Source of the DNA: Streptomyces sp. AC550_RSS872
GTDB taxonomy: Bacteria > Actinomycetota > Actinomycetes > Streptomycetales > Streptomycetaceae
Direction: 5' to 3'
Length of the DNA stretch: 64,000 nucleotides
NCBI RefSeq assembly: GCF_019049285.1
Contig: NZ_JAGMUL010000029.1
Coordinates: forward strand, 45,579-109,578
The notes beneath the pieces were generated by a model. That model saw only the letters and a program-made list of their open reading frames with translations, had not been told where the DNA came from and searched no databases. This document shows positions 1 to 9,007 of the stretch, one piece after another; position 1 is the first letter of the stretch; every line of letters starts with the position of its first letter. The position numbers and the translations under genes were made by a program.

Positions 1-465
1 GAGGTGACCGGCGGGCCGGCCGCACTCGACCTGTACGCGGAGGCGATCGACTGCCTGGAACAGTCCCCGGCCTCGTACGAACTCGCTCGCGCCCAAGTCG
101 GCCACGGCTCCGCGCTGTCCCGCCACGGGCGGCTCCAGGAGGCCGCCGACCGGCTCTACCAGGGCCTGGAAGGCGCCGTCCACTGTGGGGCCGAGGCGCT
201 CGCCGCCCGCGCCAGGGAGGAGCTCTCAACGGCCGGGCTGCGCCCGCTGCCCCTGCGCTATGTGCAGGCGGACACGCTCACCGCGCGCGAACGCCGGACG
301 GCCGAACTGGCCGTCGAGGGAAGCCCGGTGGCATCGATCGCAGCGGCTCTGCACCTGACCGAACAGGGCGTACGGCAGCTGCTGTCCAGTGTCTACCGCA
401 AGATCGGCACCGACGCGGCAGGTCTCGCCAGAGCCCTGGAGGCTCCTCCGCGTATGCGTCCCTGA
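1..465 (+). CDS. LuxR-family transcriptional regulator, C-terminal part (gene starts before the window)
   Basis: The first 154 codons are open from the window edge to a TGA, so only the C-terminus is present. The last 60 residues form a LuxR/GerE helix-turn-helix: a TARERRTAELAVEG helix, a recognition-helix segment around LTEQGVRQLLSSVYRKI, and a terminal charged tail. The part before it is an Ala/Arg/Glu-rich helical stretch resembling the TPR-like middle of LAL (large ATP-binding LuxR) or BTAD-type regulators. The protein is therefore probably a large multidomain activator whose ATPase part lies to the left. Its target cannot be read from this fragment. Confidence 0.75.
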   Translation, partial: EVTGGPAALDLYAEAIDCLEQSPASYELARAQVGHGSALSRHGRLQEAADRLYQGLEGAVHCGAEALAARAREELSTAGLRPLPLRYVQADTLTARERRTAELAVEGSPVASIAAALHLTEQGVRQLLSSVYRKIGTDAAGLARALEAPPRMRP

Positions 466-467
466 CG

Positions 468-2021
468 TCACACGGGCCTGGTGCGCCCCTCCCAGTACGG
501 GTCGCGCAACCGCCGCTTGTACAACTTGCCGTTGGGATCCCGCGGCATCTCGGAAACGAAGTCCACGCTCTTGGGCCGCTTGTACCCGGCGAGCTGCCCC
601 GCGCAGTGGTCGAGGATCGTGGTGGCGAGGCCGGGGCCCGGCTCGTGGCCGGGGGCCGGTTCGACGACGGCTTTGACCTCCTCGCCCCAGTCGTCGTGCG
701 GGATACCGAAGGCGGCGGCGTCGGCGACGGCCGGGTGGGCGAGCAGGACGGACTCGATCTCGGCCGGGTAGATGTTGACCCCGCCCGAGATGATCATGTC
801 GATCTTGCGGTCGCGGAGGAAGAGGTAGCCGTCCTCGTCGAGGTAGCCGAGGTCTCCGACGGTGAAGAAGTCGCCGATGCGGTTCTTCTCCGTCTTGGCC
901 TCGTCCTTGTGGTAGGCGAAGCCTCCGGTGTTCATCTTGAGGTAGACGGTGCCGAGTTCGCCGGGCGGAAGCCGGTTGCCGTCGTCGTCGAAGATCGCGA
1001 GTTCGCTGATCGGCCAGGCCTTGCCCACGGTGCCGGGCTTCTTCAGCCAGTCCTCGGCGGTCGCGAAGGCGCCACCGCCCTCGCTGGCGGCGTAGTACTC
1101 CTCCACGCAGGGGCCCCACCAGTCGAGCATGGCCCGCTTCACGTGGTCGGGGCAGGGGGCGGCGCCGTGGATGGCGTGCCGCATGGAGGAGACGTCGTAG
1201 CGGGCCCGGACGTCCTCGGGGAGGGCGAGGAGGCGGTGGAACTGTGTGGGGACCATATGGGTGTGTGTGCACTTGTGGGTGTCGATGAGGCGGAGCATCT
1301 CTTCCGGGGTCCATTTGTCCATCAGCACCAGGCGGTGGCCTATGTGCAGGGACGCGCCCGCGAACTGGAGTACGGCGGTGTGGTACAGCGGCGAGCAGAC
1401 GAGGTGCACGTTGCCGTCGAACGGCCTGATACCGAAGATGCCGAGGAAGCCGCCGAGGTAGGACTCCTCGGGGGTCTTGCCGGGCAGGGGACGCCGGATG
1501 CCGCGCGGGCGGCCGGTGGTGCCCGAGGTGTAGTTCATGACCCAGCCGAGGGTGCGGTCGGCGGGCGCCGACTCGGGTTGTCCGTCGAGGAGTTCGGCGT
1601 ACGGCCGGAAGCCCTCGACCGTGCCGATCGCGTACCGGTGGGTGCCGGGCAGACCCGCCTCGTCGGCGGCGTGGCGGGCGGGGGCGCCGAAGCGTTCGTG
1701 GGCGAGGAGCACCTTGGCGCCGGAGTCTGCGACGATCCAGGCGATCTCGGGGGCGACGAAGTGGTGGTTGACGGGGACCAGGTAGAAGCCGGCCTGGCTG
1801 GCGGCGAGGTACGCGGTGAAGAACTCGGGGCTGTTGGGCAGGACGACGGCGAAGGCGTCGCCGCGTCGCATCCCGGCCGCGCGCAGGCCGTGGACGAGGC
1901 GGTTGGCGGCGGCGTGCAGTCGGGCGGCGGTCCACTGCTCGCCGTCGGGGGCGACGAGGACCGTGCGGTCGGGGTCGGCCGCTGCCTGGGCCCAGAAGCC
2001 CGTGGGGGGTGTGCTCGTCAC
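468..2021 (-). CDS. acyl-CoA synthetase (AMP-dependent ligase, ANL superfamily)
   Basis: This 517-residue ANL-superfamily ligase activates a carboxylic acid as acyl-AMP and forms the CoA thioester. Visible motifs are the P-loop-like core NYTSGTTGRPRG, the YYAASEGGG motif corresponding to A5, the GDLGYLDEDGYLFLRDR segment (A7/A8) and a C-terminal PNGKLYKRRL with the catalytic Lys. The GTG at 2019-2021 is chosen because homologues begin just there and because it overlaps the upstream stop as GTGA, which implies translational coupling. The pairing with a nitronate monooxygenase-like flavoenzyme suggests fatty-acid or steroid-like acid catabolism. The substrate is not predictable. Confidence 0.9.
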   Translation of the reverse strand: MTSTPPTGFWAQAAADPDRTVLVAPDGEQWTAARLHAAANRLVHGLRAAGMRRGDAFAVVLPNSPEFFTAYLAASQAGFYLVPVNHHFVAPEIAWIVADSGAKVLLAHERFGAPARHAADEAGLPGTHRYAIGTVEGFRPYAELLDGQPESAPADRTLGWVMNYTSGTTGRPRGIRRPLPGKTPEESYLGGFLGIFGIRPFDGNVHLVCSPLYHTAVLQFAGASLHIGHRLVLMDKWTPEEMLRLIDTHKCTHTHMVPTQFHRLLALPEDVRARYDVSSMRHAIHGAAPCPDHVKRAMLDWWGPCVEEYYAASEGGGAFATAEDWLKKPGTVGKAWPISELAIFDDDGNRLPPGELGTVYLKMNTGGFAYHKDEAKTEKNRIGDFFTVGDLGYLDEDGYLFLRDRKIDMIISGGVNIYPAEIESVLLAHPAVADAAAFGIPHDDWGEEVKAVVEPAPGHEPGPGLATTILDHCAGQLAGYKRPKSVDFVSEMPRDPNGKLYKRRLRDPYWEGRTRPV

Positions 2022-3127
2022 TGGCCGCTCCTTCCGGCGATGCGGTTGATGCGGTCGACGGACTGCTCGAAGCCGCGGGTGAGGTCGTCGAAGACGGCCT
2101 GGACACTGCGTTCGCTGTTCATCCGGCCGACGATCTGGCCGACGGGCGTGCCGAGCAGCGGCTCGACCTCGTACTTCTGGATCCGGGAGACGGCCTCGGC
2201 GACCAGGAGGCCCTGGAGTGGCATGGGGAGGGTGCCGGGCCCGTTCGGGTCGTCCCAGGCGTCCGTCCACTCGGTGCGCAGTTGGCGTGCGGGCTTGCCG
2301 GTGAGGGCGCGAGAGCGCACTGTGTCGCCGGAGCCTGCGGCGAGCAGTTTGCCGGTCAGTGCGGGGGAATGCAGATCCGCCTCTGTGGTGGTCAGCCATA
2401 TGGAGCCCAGCCACACGCCTTGGGCGCCGAGGGTGAGTGCCGCCGCCACCTGTTGGCCGCTTCCGATCCCGCCGGCCGCCAGGACGGGCAGCGGGTCCAC
2501 CGCTTCCACCACCTCGGGCGTGAGCACCATGGAGGCGATGTCACCGGTGTGGCCGCCCGCCTCGTAGCCCTGGGCCACCACGATGTCGATGCCCGCCTCC
2601 TGGTGCTTGCGGGCGTGCCGGGCGCTGCCCGCGAGCGCGGCGACGAGCACGCCCCGGTCGTGAGCGCGCTCCACGACATCCGCTGGCGGTGAGCCGAGGG
2701 CATTGGCGAGCAGCTTGATCGGGTAGTCGAAGGCGACGTCGAGTTGGGTACGGGCGACCTGTTCCATCCATCCGGTGATCCGCCAGCCGGCCGCTTCGCC
2801 CTCGGCCAGCTCGGGCACGCCGTACTTGGCGAGGGTGTCCTTGACGAACTGCCGGTGGCCTTCCGGGATCATCGCCTCGACATCGGCTTCCGTGACGCCC
2901 TCGACCTTCTTCGCGGGCATGACGACGTCCAGGCCGTAGGGCCGGCCGTCGACATGTGCCTCGATCCAGTCGAGGTCGCGTTTGAGGTCGTCGGGGGCGG
3001 TGTAGCGGACCGCGCCGAGCACTCCGAAGCCGCCGGCCCGGCTGATGGCCGCTGCGACGGCGGGGAACGGCGTGAAGCCGAAGATGGCGTGCTCGACTCC
3101 CAGTTTCTTGCTCAGCTCCGTCTGCAT
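2018..3127 (-). CDS. nitronate monooxygenase-family flavoprotein (2-nitropropane dioxygenase-like)
   Basis: This 369-residue FMN-dependent TIM-barrel protein belongs to the NMO/2-nitropropane dioxygenase family. The N-terminal phrase PAVAAAISRAGGFGVLGA, the GYEAGGHTG motif with the family's catalytic His, and the PVLAAGGIGSGQQVAAALTLGA phosphate-binding segment are all present, and the length is normal. It is the first gene of a two-gene operon and its stop overlaps the GTG start of the acyl-CoA synthetase by 4 bp. Actinobacteria commonly carry such NMO homologues beside acyl-CoA ligases, where they probably oxidise something other than nitroalkanes. A small inverted repeat upstream is listed separately. 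Confidence 0.88.
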   Translation of the reverse strand: MQTELSKKLGVEHAIFGFTPFPAVAAAISRAGGFGVLGAVRYTAPDDLKRDLDWIEAHVDGRPYGLDVVMPAKKVEGVTEADVEAMIPEGHRQFVKDTLAKYGVPELAEGEAAGWRITGWMEQVARTQLDVAFDYPIKLLANALGSPPADVVERAHDRGVLVAALAGSARHARKHQEAGIDIVVAQGYEAGGHTGDIASMVLTPEVVEAVDPLPVLAAGGIGSGQQVAAALTLGAQGVWLGSIWLTTTEADLHSPALTGKLLAAGSGDTVRSRALTGKPARQLRTEWTDAWDDPNGPGTLPMPLQGLLVAEAVSRIQKYEVEPLLGTPVGQIVGRMNSERSVQAVFDDLTRGFEQSVDRINRIAGRSGQ

Positions 3128-3169
3128 GGGCGCAGGATGCCGCAGACCTCCGGACGACGGAAGGCCCTT

Positions 3170-3186
3170 TCTGATAGTCCGTCAGA
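3170..3186. promoter_or_regulatory. candidate operator upstream of the NMO/acyl-CoA synthetase operon
   Basis: A 5-bp perfect inverted repeat, TCTGA-7 nt-TCAGA, lies 43 bp upstream of the NMO-like start, in the 168-bp gap between two divergent genes. TetR-type regulators of acyl-CoA metabolism often bind repeats of this spacing. The arms are short, so this is only a candidate. Confidence 0.25.
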
Positions 3187-3295
3187 TCTCTTGGGTCGCT
3201 GCCCCGTTGACACGGCCCTCACCTGACACGAAAGTTTCACCACGCAAGGTGATCCCGGAAAGATACTTTCAGCCTGCGCGGCGGGAGGAACCTCG

Positions 3296-5065
3296 ATGAC
3301 CGATGGCAGAAGCGGACTGAGCAGGCGTCAACTCGCCAAGGAAACACTGGCTCTGGGGGGCGCGTTGGCTTTCGCCCCCTTGCCGGCCGGACCGGCGGCC
3401 GCCGCCTCCTCCTCGGACCGCACCACCCTGCGCCCCGGCTCCCCCGAGCGCGCCGGCCTCCTGGCCGCCCCCCTCCTCCGCCTGGTCACCGACGCCGAGA
3501 AGTTCCTCGGCCCCTCCCCCGCGCACCCCTGGTACGCGGGAGCCGTCCTGCTCGCCGGGCGGGGCGGCACCGTGGCGCTGCACGAGCCGATCGGGATGGC
3601 GGTGCGCTACCAGGCGTACGACGAGAAGACCGACACCGGGGTCGAGTTCCCGGCCGAGCAGCAGATCCCGATGGCCGAGGACACCGTCTTCGATCTGGCC
3701 TCGGTGTCCAAGCTGTTCACCTCGGTCCTCGCCGTGCAGCAGATCGAGCGGGGTGCGCTGGGGCTGGAGGCGGCGGTCGCCTCGCATCTCCCGGACTTCG
3801 GCCGCGCGGGCAAGCAGGACATCACGATCCGTCAGCTGCTCACGCACACCTCCGGGTTCCGCGCCTGGATCCCGCTGTACACCGCGCCGACGTACGAGGG
3901 GAAGCTCGAACTCATCTGGAACGAGGCGCCGCTGAACCCTCCGGGCAGCACGTACCTCTACTCGGACCTGAACCTGATCTCCCTCCAGCTGGTCCTGGAG
4001 AAGATCACCGGCCGCCGTCTCGACACCCTCCTCCACGACGAGATCACCGGCCCGCTCGGCATGCGCCGCACCCGCTACAACCCGCCCGCCGCCTGGAAGC
4101 CGAGGATCGCGGCCACCGAGGACGCCCGGGGGCCCTGGTCCGGCCTGGACCGGGGGCTCGTGTGGGGCGAGGTGCACGACGAGAACGCCTTCAGCCTCGG
4201 CGGAGTCGCCGGCCACGCGGGCGTGTTCTCGAACGCGTGGGACCTCGCGGTCCTCGGTCGGACACTGCTCAACGGCGGGTCCTACGGCAGGCAGCGCATC
4301 CTGGAGCAGGAGTCGGTGGACCTGATGTTCACCGACTTCAACACCGCCTTCCCGGGCGACGAGCACGGCCTCGGCTTCGAGCTCTACCAGCACTGGTACA
4401 TGGGCGCGATGGCCACCCCGCGCACCGCCGGGCACACCGGCTTCACCGGCACCTCCCTCGTGCTGGACCCGACGACCGACTCCTTCCTCGTCGTGCTAGG
4501 CAACTCGGTTCATCCGGTGCGCAGTTGGCGATCCGGTTCCGCGCCCCGGGTCGCGGCTGCCGACAACATGGCGCGCGCCGTACCGGTCCGCCCGCGCCAC
4601 GGCAGAACCGCATGGTTCTCGGGCGTGGCGACCGCCGCCACCGCGACCCTCGCGCTCCCCGCGCTCGACACGTCCGCCGGCGACATATGTCTGCGCTGCG
4701 CCCTGTGGTGGGACACCGAGCCCCGGGCGGACCTCCTCGTCCTGGAGTCCACGACGGACGGCGGAGCGACCTGGCAGCCGCTCCCCTTCACGACCACCCG
4801 CCACGGCGAGCGCCCGCAGGACCACGCGACCGGCATGGTCACCGGCTGGTCGGGCCGCGTCTGGCACCGTCTCACTGCCCGGCTCCCCGCTCACCGGCAG
4901 CTGGTGCTCCGCTGGCGGTACGCCACCGACCGGCTGTACGTGGGCCGCGGGGCGTACGTCGACGGTCTGCGCGTCGAGGCGGCGGACCGCGTCCTGTTCG
5001 ACGAGGCCCGGCCGGCGGACGCGGCCCGTATCGCGGCGAGCGGCTGGAGCGTCTCTGCCGACTGA
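3296..5065 (+). CDS. Tat-exported serine hydrolase, beta-lactamase/penicillin-binding-protein-like (class C fold)
   Basis: This 589-residue protein starts with a Tat-type signal: SRRQLAK with twin Arg at residues 10-11, a hydrophobic stretch LALGGALAFAPLPAG, and an Ala-rich cleavage zone near residue 37. It is therefore likely translocated folded and active outside the membrane. The catalytic SxxK is S136-V-S-K139 within DLASVSKLF, followed by a YSD motif in STYLYSDLNL, typical of the beta-lactamase/DD-peptidase/esterase family. After about residue 420 there is an extra C-terminal beta-rich domain of roughly 150 residues, which simple class C enzymes lack. It might bind carbohydrate or peptidoglycan, but I do not recognise it. 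The gene is divergent from the NMO operon and convergent with the next gene. Confidence 0.85.
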   Translation: MTDGRSGLSRRQLAKETLALGGALAFAPLPAGPAAAASSSDRTTLRPGSPERAGLLAAPLLRLVTDAEKFLGPSPAHPWYAGAVLLAGRGGTVALHEPIGMAVRYQAYDEKTDTGVEFPAEQQIPMAEDTVFDLASVSKLFTSVLAVQQIERGALGLEAAVASHLPDFGRAGKQDITIRQLLTHTSGFRAWIPLYTAPTYEGKLELIWNEAPLNPPGSTYLYSDLNLISLQLVLEKITGRRLDTLLHDEITGPLGMRRTRYNPPAAWKPRIAATEDARGPWSGLDRGLVWGEVHDENAFSLGGVAGHAGVFSNAWDLAVLGRTLLNGGSYGRQRILEQESVDLMFTDFNTAFPGDEHGLGFELYQHWYMGAMATPRTAGHTGFTGTSLVLDPTTDSFLVVLGNSVHPVRSWRSGSAPRVAAADNMARAVPVRPRHGRTAWFSGVATAATATLALPALDTSAGDICLRCALWWDTEPRADLLVLESTTDGGATWQPLPFTTTRHGERPQDHATGMVTGWSGRVWHRLTARLPAHRQLVLRWRYATDRLYVGRGAYVDGLRVEAADRVLFDEARPADAARIAASGWSVSAD

Positions 5066-5072
5066 CCACCCG

Positions 5073-6665
5073 TCAGCCGACGGGCTGCTCCAGCACCGCC
5101 ATCGCCGCGTTGTGCCCCGGCACCCCGCTCACCCCTCCCCCACGCACCGCGCCCGCCCCGCACAGCAGCACGTTGGCGTGGGAGGTCTCCACGCCCCAGC
5201 GGCCGGTGCCCTCCTGGGCGTACGGCCAGGACAGCTCACGGTGGAAGATGTTGCCGCGGGGCAGGCGCAGGTCGCGGTCCAGGTCCAGCGGCGTCTTCGC
5301 CTCGATGCAGGGGCGGCCGTCGGCGTCGGTGGCCAGGCAGTCGGTGATGGGCTCGGCGAGGTGGGCGTCCAGTTGGGCCAGCGTCGACTTCAGCAGTTCG
5401 TCGCGTACGGCGTCGTTGTCGCGCTCGAAGAGCCTGGCCGGGGTGTGCAGGCCGAACAGGGTGAGGGTCTGGCAGCCATGGGCGAGGAGGTCGGGGCCGA
5501 GGATCGTCGGGTCGGTCAGCGAGTGGCAGTAGATCTCGGACGGCGGCGCGGTGGGGAGTTCCCCGGCTGCGGCCTGGGCGTGGGCGGCGGCCAGTTGGTC
5601 GTAGCCCTCGGCGATGTGGAAGGTGCCGGCGAACGCCTCGCGGGGGTCGACGGAGCTGTCGCGCAGCCGGGGCAGGCGCTTGAGCAGCATGTTCACCTTG
5701 AGCTGGGCGCCCTCGGCGGGGGTCGGGGGTGTGTCCCCGGTGAGGTCGGCCAGTTCCCGCGGGGAGGCGTTGACCAGGACGTGCCGGGCGGTGGCGACAC
5801 CCTCGCCGTCGGCGGTGCGGAAGGTGATCTCGGCCGTACGGCCGTCCGTGTCGATCCGTACCGCCTCGTGCCCGGTGGCGAGGACCGCGCCCGCCTGGCG
5901 CGCCGCCGTGGCCAGGGCGTCGGTGAGGGCGCCCATGCCGCCGACGGGGACGTCCCAGGCGCCGGTGCCGCCGCCGATCACGTGGTAGAGGAAGCAGCGG
6001 TTCTGCTTGAGCGAGGTGTCATGGGCGTCGGTGAACGTGCCGATCAGGGCGTCCGTCAGGACGACGCCCCGCACCAGGTCGTCCGTGAACCGGTCCTCGA
6101 TCGCGACTCCGATCGGCTCCTCGAAGAGGGTGCGCCAGGCGTCCTCGTCGTCCACCCGGCGGCGCAGTTCCTCGCGGCTCGGCAGTGGTTCGGTGAGCGT
6201 CGGGAACACCCGTTGGGCGACCTCGCCGGTCATGGCGTAGAAGCGCTGCCAGGCCGCGTACTCGCGCTCGCCGCCGGTCAGCCGTGCGAAGGCCTCCCGG
6301 GTACGCCGTTCGCCGCCGCCCACGAGCAGTCCGGTCGAGCGTCCGTCCCGCTCCACGGGGGTGTAGGAGGAGACGTCGCGCGTACGGACCCGGAAGTCCA
6401 GGCCCAGGTCCCGGACGATCTTCTTCGGCAGCAGGCTGACCAGGTACGAGTAACGGGAGAGCCGGGCGTCGACGCCGGCGAACGGCCGCGTGGACACGGC
6501 GGCGCCCCCCGTGTGGTCCAGCCGCTCCAGCACCAGCACGGACCGCCCGGCGCGCGCCAGGTAGGCGGCGGCGACCAGGCCGTTGTGGCCCGCGCCGACG
6601 ATGACGGCGTCGTACGTACGGCTTGCGGGGCTTGACTCGTGTGCAGGCATGGTTCTTCGTAACAC
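5073..6665 (-). CDS. FAD-dependent oxidoreductase, phytoene desaturase/CrtI-like
   Basis: This 530-residue flavoprotein has the Rossmann dinucleotide-binding motif VIVGAGHNGLVAAAYLARAG at about residues 20-39, then LVLERLDHTGGAA. The C-terminal CGAGAVRGGGVSGVPGHNAA segment closes the FAD site as in CrtI-type desaturases and amine-oxidase-like enzymes. Two Met codons lie near the start; either residue 1 or residue 6 (MPAHESS) would serve. There are no carotenoid genes around it, so a carotenoid role is not supported. Many actinobacteria carry this paralogue as a lone oxidoreductase. The nearest gene, at 6706, runs in the same direction but after a 40-bp gap. Confidence 0.85.
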   Translation of the reverse strand: MLRRTMPAHESSPASRTYDAVIVGAGHNGLVAAAYLARAGRSVLVLERLDHTGGAAVSTRPFAGVDARLSRYSYLVSLLPKKIVRDLGLDFRVRTRDVSSYTPVERDGRSTGLLVGGGERRTREAFARLTGGEREYAAWQRFYAMTGEVAQRVFPTLTEPLPSREELRRRVDDEDAWRTLFEEPIGVAIEDRFTDDLVRGVVLTDALIGTFTDAHDTSLKQNRCFLYHVIGGGTGAWDVPVGGMGALTDALATAARQAGAVLATGHEAVRIDTDGRTAEITFRTADGEGVATARHVLVNASPRELADLTGDTPPTPAEGAQLKVNMLLKRLPRLRDSSVDPREAFAGTFHIAEGYDQLAAAHAQAAAGELPTAPPSEIYCHSLTDPTILGPDLLAHGCQTLTLFGLHTPARLFERDNDAVRDELLKSTLAQLDAHLAEPITDCLATDADGRPCIEAKTPLDLDRDLRLPRGNIFHRELSWPYAQEGTGRWGVETSHANVLLCGAGAVRGGGVSGVPGHNAAMAVLEQPVG

Positions 6666-6705
6666 GTGATGATCTAGGTCGGCCAGACGTGCGGGCGTGG
6701 CGGAG

Positions 6706-8946
6706 TCAGGGCCCGCCCGCCGCCCGCTGCTGCCGCAGCACCGCTACCCTCCGGTAGAGCTCGACCGCCTCCGCCTCCCGCCCGAGCTGCTGGAGACAGT
6801 GGGCCTCGTCGTTGCGGCTGGCGAGGGTGTCGGGGTGGTCGGCACCGAGGACGCGTTCGCGGGCGTCGGCGACTCTGCGGTACTCGGTGAGCGCGTCCGG
6901 CCAGCGGCCGAGCCAGCCGAGGCTCACGGCGACCTCGCGGCGGCTGACCAGGGTGTCCGGGTGGTCGGGGCCCAGCACGCGCTCGCGGATCGCGCACACG
7001 TCACGGGACTCGGCGAGGGCCTCCTCCCAGCGGCCGAGGCGGCCGAGGTTGACGCCGAGGCCGTGGCGGGCGCGGAGGGTCTCGGGGTGGGCGGAGCCGT
7101 GGACGCGGGTGCGGTCGTCGATCAGGTCACGGTAGAGCTGGAGCGCCTCCGCGCTGCGGCCGAGCCGGCCGAGGCTGATGCCGACCTCGTAGCGAGCGGC
7201 GAGCGTGTCGGAGTGGTCCGGGCCGAGGGCCTGGGCGCGCGCGTCGGCGACCTCACGGTAGGTTTGCAGGGCCTCGGCCCAGCGCCCCAACTGACCCTGG
7301 GCGTAGGCGACTTCGTAGCGGGTGACCAGGGTGTCGGGGTGATGAGGGCCAAGGACGCGGGCGCGGGCGGCGGCGACCTCGTCGGCCATCCGGTACGAGT
7401 CCTCCAGGCGGCCGAGTCTGCTGAGGTTGAAGGCTAGGTTGTGGCGGCAGCGCAGGGTGTCGGGGTGGTCGGCGCCCATCGCGCGTTCCCGTGCCGTCAG
7501 GACGGACGTGTAGACCTGGTGCGCGTCGAAGTGGCGGCCCAACTGGCCGAGGACGTACGCCATTTCCTGCCGGGCGGCGAGCGTGTCGGGGTGGTCGGGG
7601 CCGAGGGCCAGGCTGCGGGCGCGGGCGACGTGTTTGTACTCGCGCAGGGCGTCGGCGGCGCGGCCGGTGCGGCTGAGGGTGAAGGCGAGTTCGTAGCGGC
7701 TGGCGAGGGTGTCCGGGTGGTCGGGGCCGAGGAGGTGCTCGCGCTCGGCGGCGACCGCGCGGTGCACCTCGCCCGCCTCGGTCCAGCGGCCGAGCCGGCC
7801 CAGGCTCAGCCCTGCGTTGTGCCGCCCGGCCAGCGCGGTGAGTGTCGCCGCGGAGGGGGCGGGGGGTCCGTCGGGGGCGGCGGTCTCCTCGGGCCGGCCG
7901 GTGGTGGGCCGTGGTATCCACTCGCCGGTGAGGCCGGCCGCGGCGTCCGGCGGTGTGGTGCGCAGTCCGGCGCCGGTGGCCTTGTGGCCGGTGGTCATGC
8001 CGCGGGTCCAGGACGGCAGCCGGGGCGTGCGGGCCACGGGCACCGGGGGCCTGAGGTCGGGCTGCGGGGTCACCACGGTCGGCACGTACGCCGGTGTCGT
8101 GCGGCCCAGGCTGATGCGACGGCCCAACTCGCGCCCGTCGTGCGGGCGTTCCTCGGGGCGTTTGGCGAGCAGGTCGAGGATGACCTGCTCCAAGTACTCG
8201 GGCAGCTCGGCACGGTGGCTGCGCGGCGGGCGGGGCGGGGTGTCGCGGTGGCCGACGAGGATCGCCCAGGGGTCGTCGAGGTCGAACGGCGGTACCCCGG
8301 TGGCGATCTCGTACAGCACACAGCCCAGCGAGTACAGGTCGCTGCGCTGGTCCACCTCGTCCCCGCCGATCTGCTCCGGCGACATGTAGTGCGGGGTGCC
8401 CATCGCGATGCCCGTGCCGGTCAGCCGGGAGGTGAAGCCGATGTCGTGGGCGAGGCGGGCTATGCCGAAGTCGCAGATCTTCACCGTGCCGTCGGCGAGC
8501 CGCATGATGTTCGCGGGCTTCAGGTCGCGGTGGACGATGCCCTGCTGGTGGGTGTAGGCGAGGGCGGCGGCGACCTGGTCGGCGATCTCGACGACGTCCG
8601 GGACGGGCAGCGGATGGTGCTTGTTGTCCTCCAGGAGCTGGCTGAGGTTGTGGCCCTGGAGCAGCTCCATGACCAGGAACAGGATTCCCTCGGACTCCCC
8701 GAAGTCGTGGACGACGGTCACACCACGGTGCTGGAGCGCCGCGGCCACCCGGGCCTCGCGGCGAAACCGCTCCCGCAGGACACGCGTGAAGGAGTGGTCG
8801 TGCTGCGGTCCCAGCGGCTTGAGGCACTTCACGGCGACATGCCGGCCCAGCGACTCGTCGCGCGCACGCCACACCTCGCCCATACCGCCGCGCCCGATCA
8901 GGTCCAGAAGCCGGTACCGGCCCTGGATCAGCCTGCTGTCCCCCAT
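6706..8946 (-). CDS. serine/threonine protein kinase with C-terminal TPR array
   Basis: This 746-residue protein has a complete N-terminal Hanks-type kinase: glycine loop GRGGMGEV at residues 18-25, Lys40 in HVAVK, HRDLKPANI, CDFGIARL, and the GTPHYMSPEQ activation segment. A Pro-rich linker follows. Then come about eight or nine copies of a 42-residue TPR unit marked by GPDHPDTL and LGRLGR, of the TPR_10/TPR_12 kinesin-light-chain type. No transmembrane helix is obvious, so it is probably cytosolic, with the TPR array as a docking surface. The open frame extends upstream to 9138, but the ATG at 8944-8946 (MGDSRLIQGRYRLL) fits kinase homologues, and the longer version would run into the next gene. 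Confidence 0.92.
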   Translation of the reverse strand: MGDSRLIQGRYRLLDLIGRGGMGEVWRARDESLGRHVAVKCLKPLGPQHDHSFTRVLRERFRREARVAAALQHRGVTVVHDFGESEGILFLVMELLQGHNLSQLLEDNKHHPLPVPDVVEIADQVAAALAYTHQQGIVHRDLKPANIMRLADGTVKICDFGIARLAHDIGFTSRLTGTGIAMGTPHYMSPEQIGGDEVDQRSDLYSLGCVLYEIATGVPPFDLDDPWAILVGHRDTPPRPPRSHRAELPEYLEQVILDLLAKRPEERPHDGRELGRRISLGRTTPAYVPTVVTPQPDLRPPVPVARTPRLPSWTRGMTTGHKATGAGLRTTPPDAAAGLTGEWIPRPTTGRPEETAAPDGPPAPSAATLTALAGRHNAGLSLGRLGRWTEAGEVHRAVAAEREHLLGPDHPDTLASRYELAFTLSRTGRAADALREYKHVARARSLALGPDHPDTLAARQEMAYVLGQLGRHFDAHQVYTSVLTARERAMGADHPDTLRCRHNLAFNLSRLGRLEDSYRMADEVAAARARVLGPHHPDTLVTRYEVAYAQGQLGRWAEALQTYREVADARAQALGPDHSDTLAARYEVGISLGRLGRSAEALQLYRDLIDDRTRVHGSAHPETLRARHGLGVNLGRLGRWEEALAESRDVCAIRERVLGPDHPDTLVSRREVAVSLGWLGRWPDALTEYRRVADARERVLGADHPDTLASRNDEAHCLQQLGREAEAVELYRRVAVLRQQRAAGGP

Positions 8947-9007
8947 CTCCCGCGCTCGCCCCCCGTTGTGGTCCGCCCCGCCCTCCCGGCTCGTCCAGTA
9001 TGGCGAG

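Noticed and set aside
606..2567. 653-codon plus-strand open frame opposite the acyl-CoA synthetase
   Set aside because: It is an antisense shadow of a clear ANL enzyme: Val/Gly/Glu-rich, without motifs, and it runs through two real genes.
6720..7860. Regular ~126-bp DNA repeats that could be taken for a CRISPR or satellite array
   Set aside because: They are in frame and encode TPR units of the kinase. There are no unique spacers of CRISPR size.
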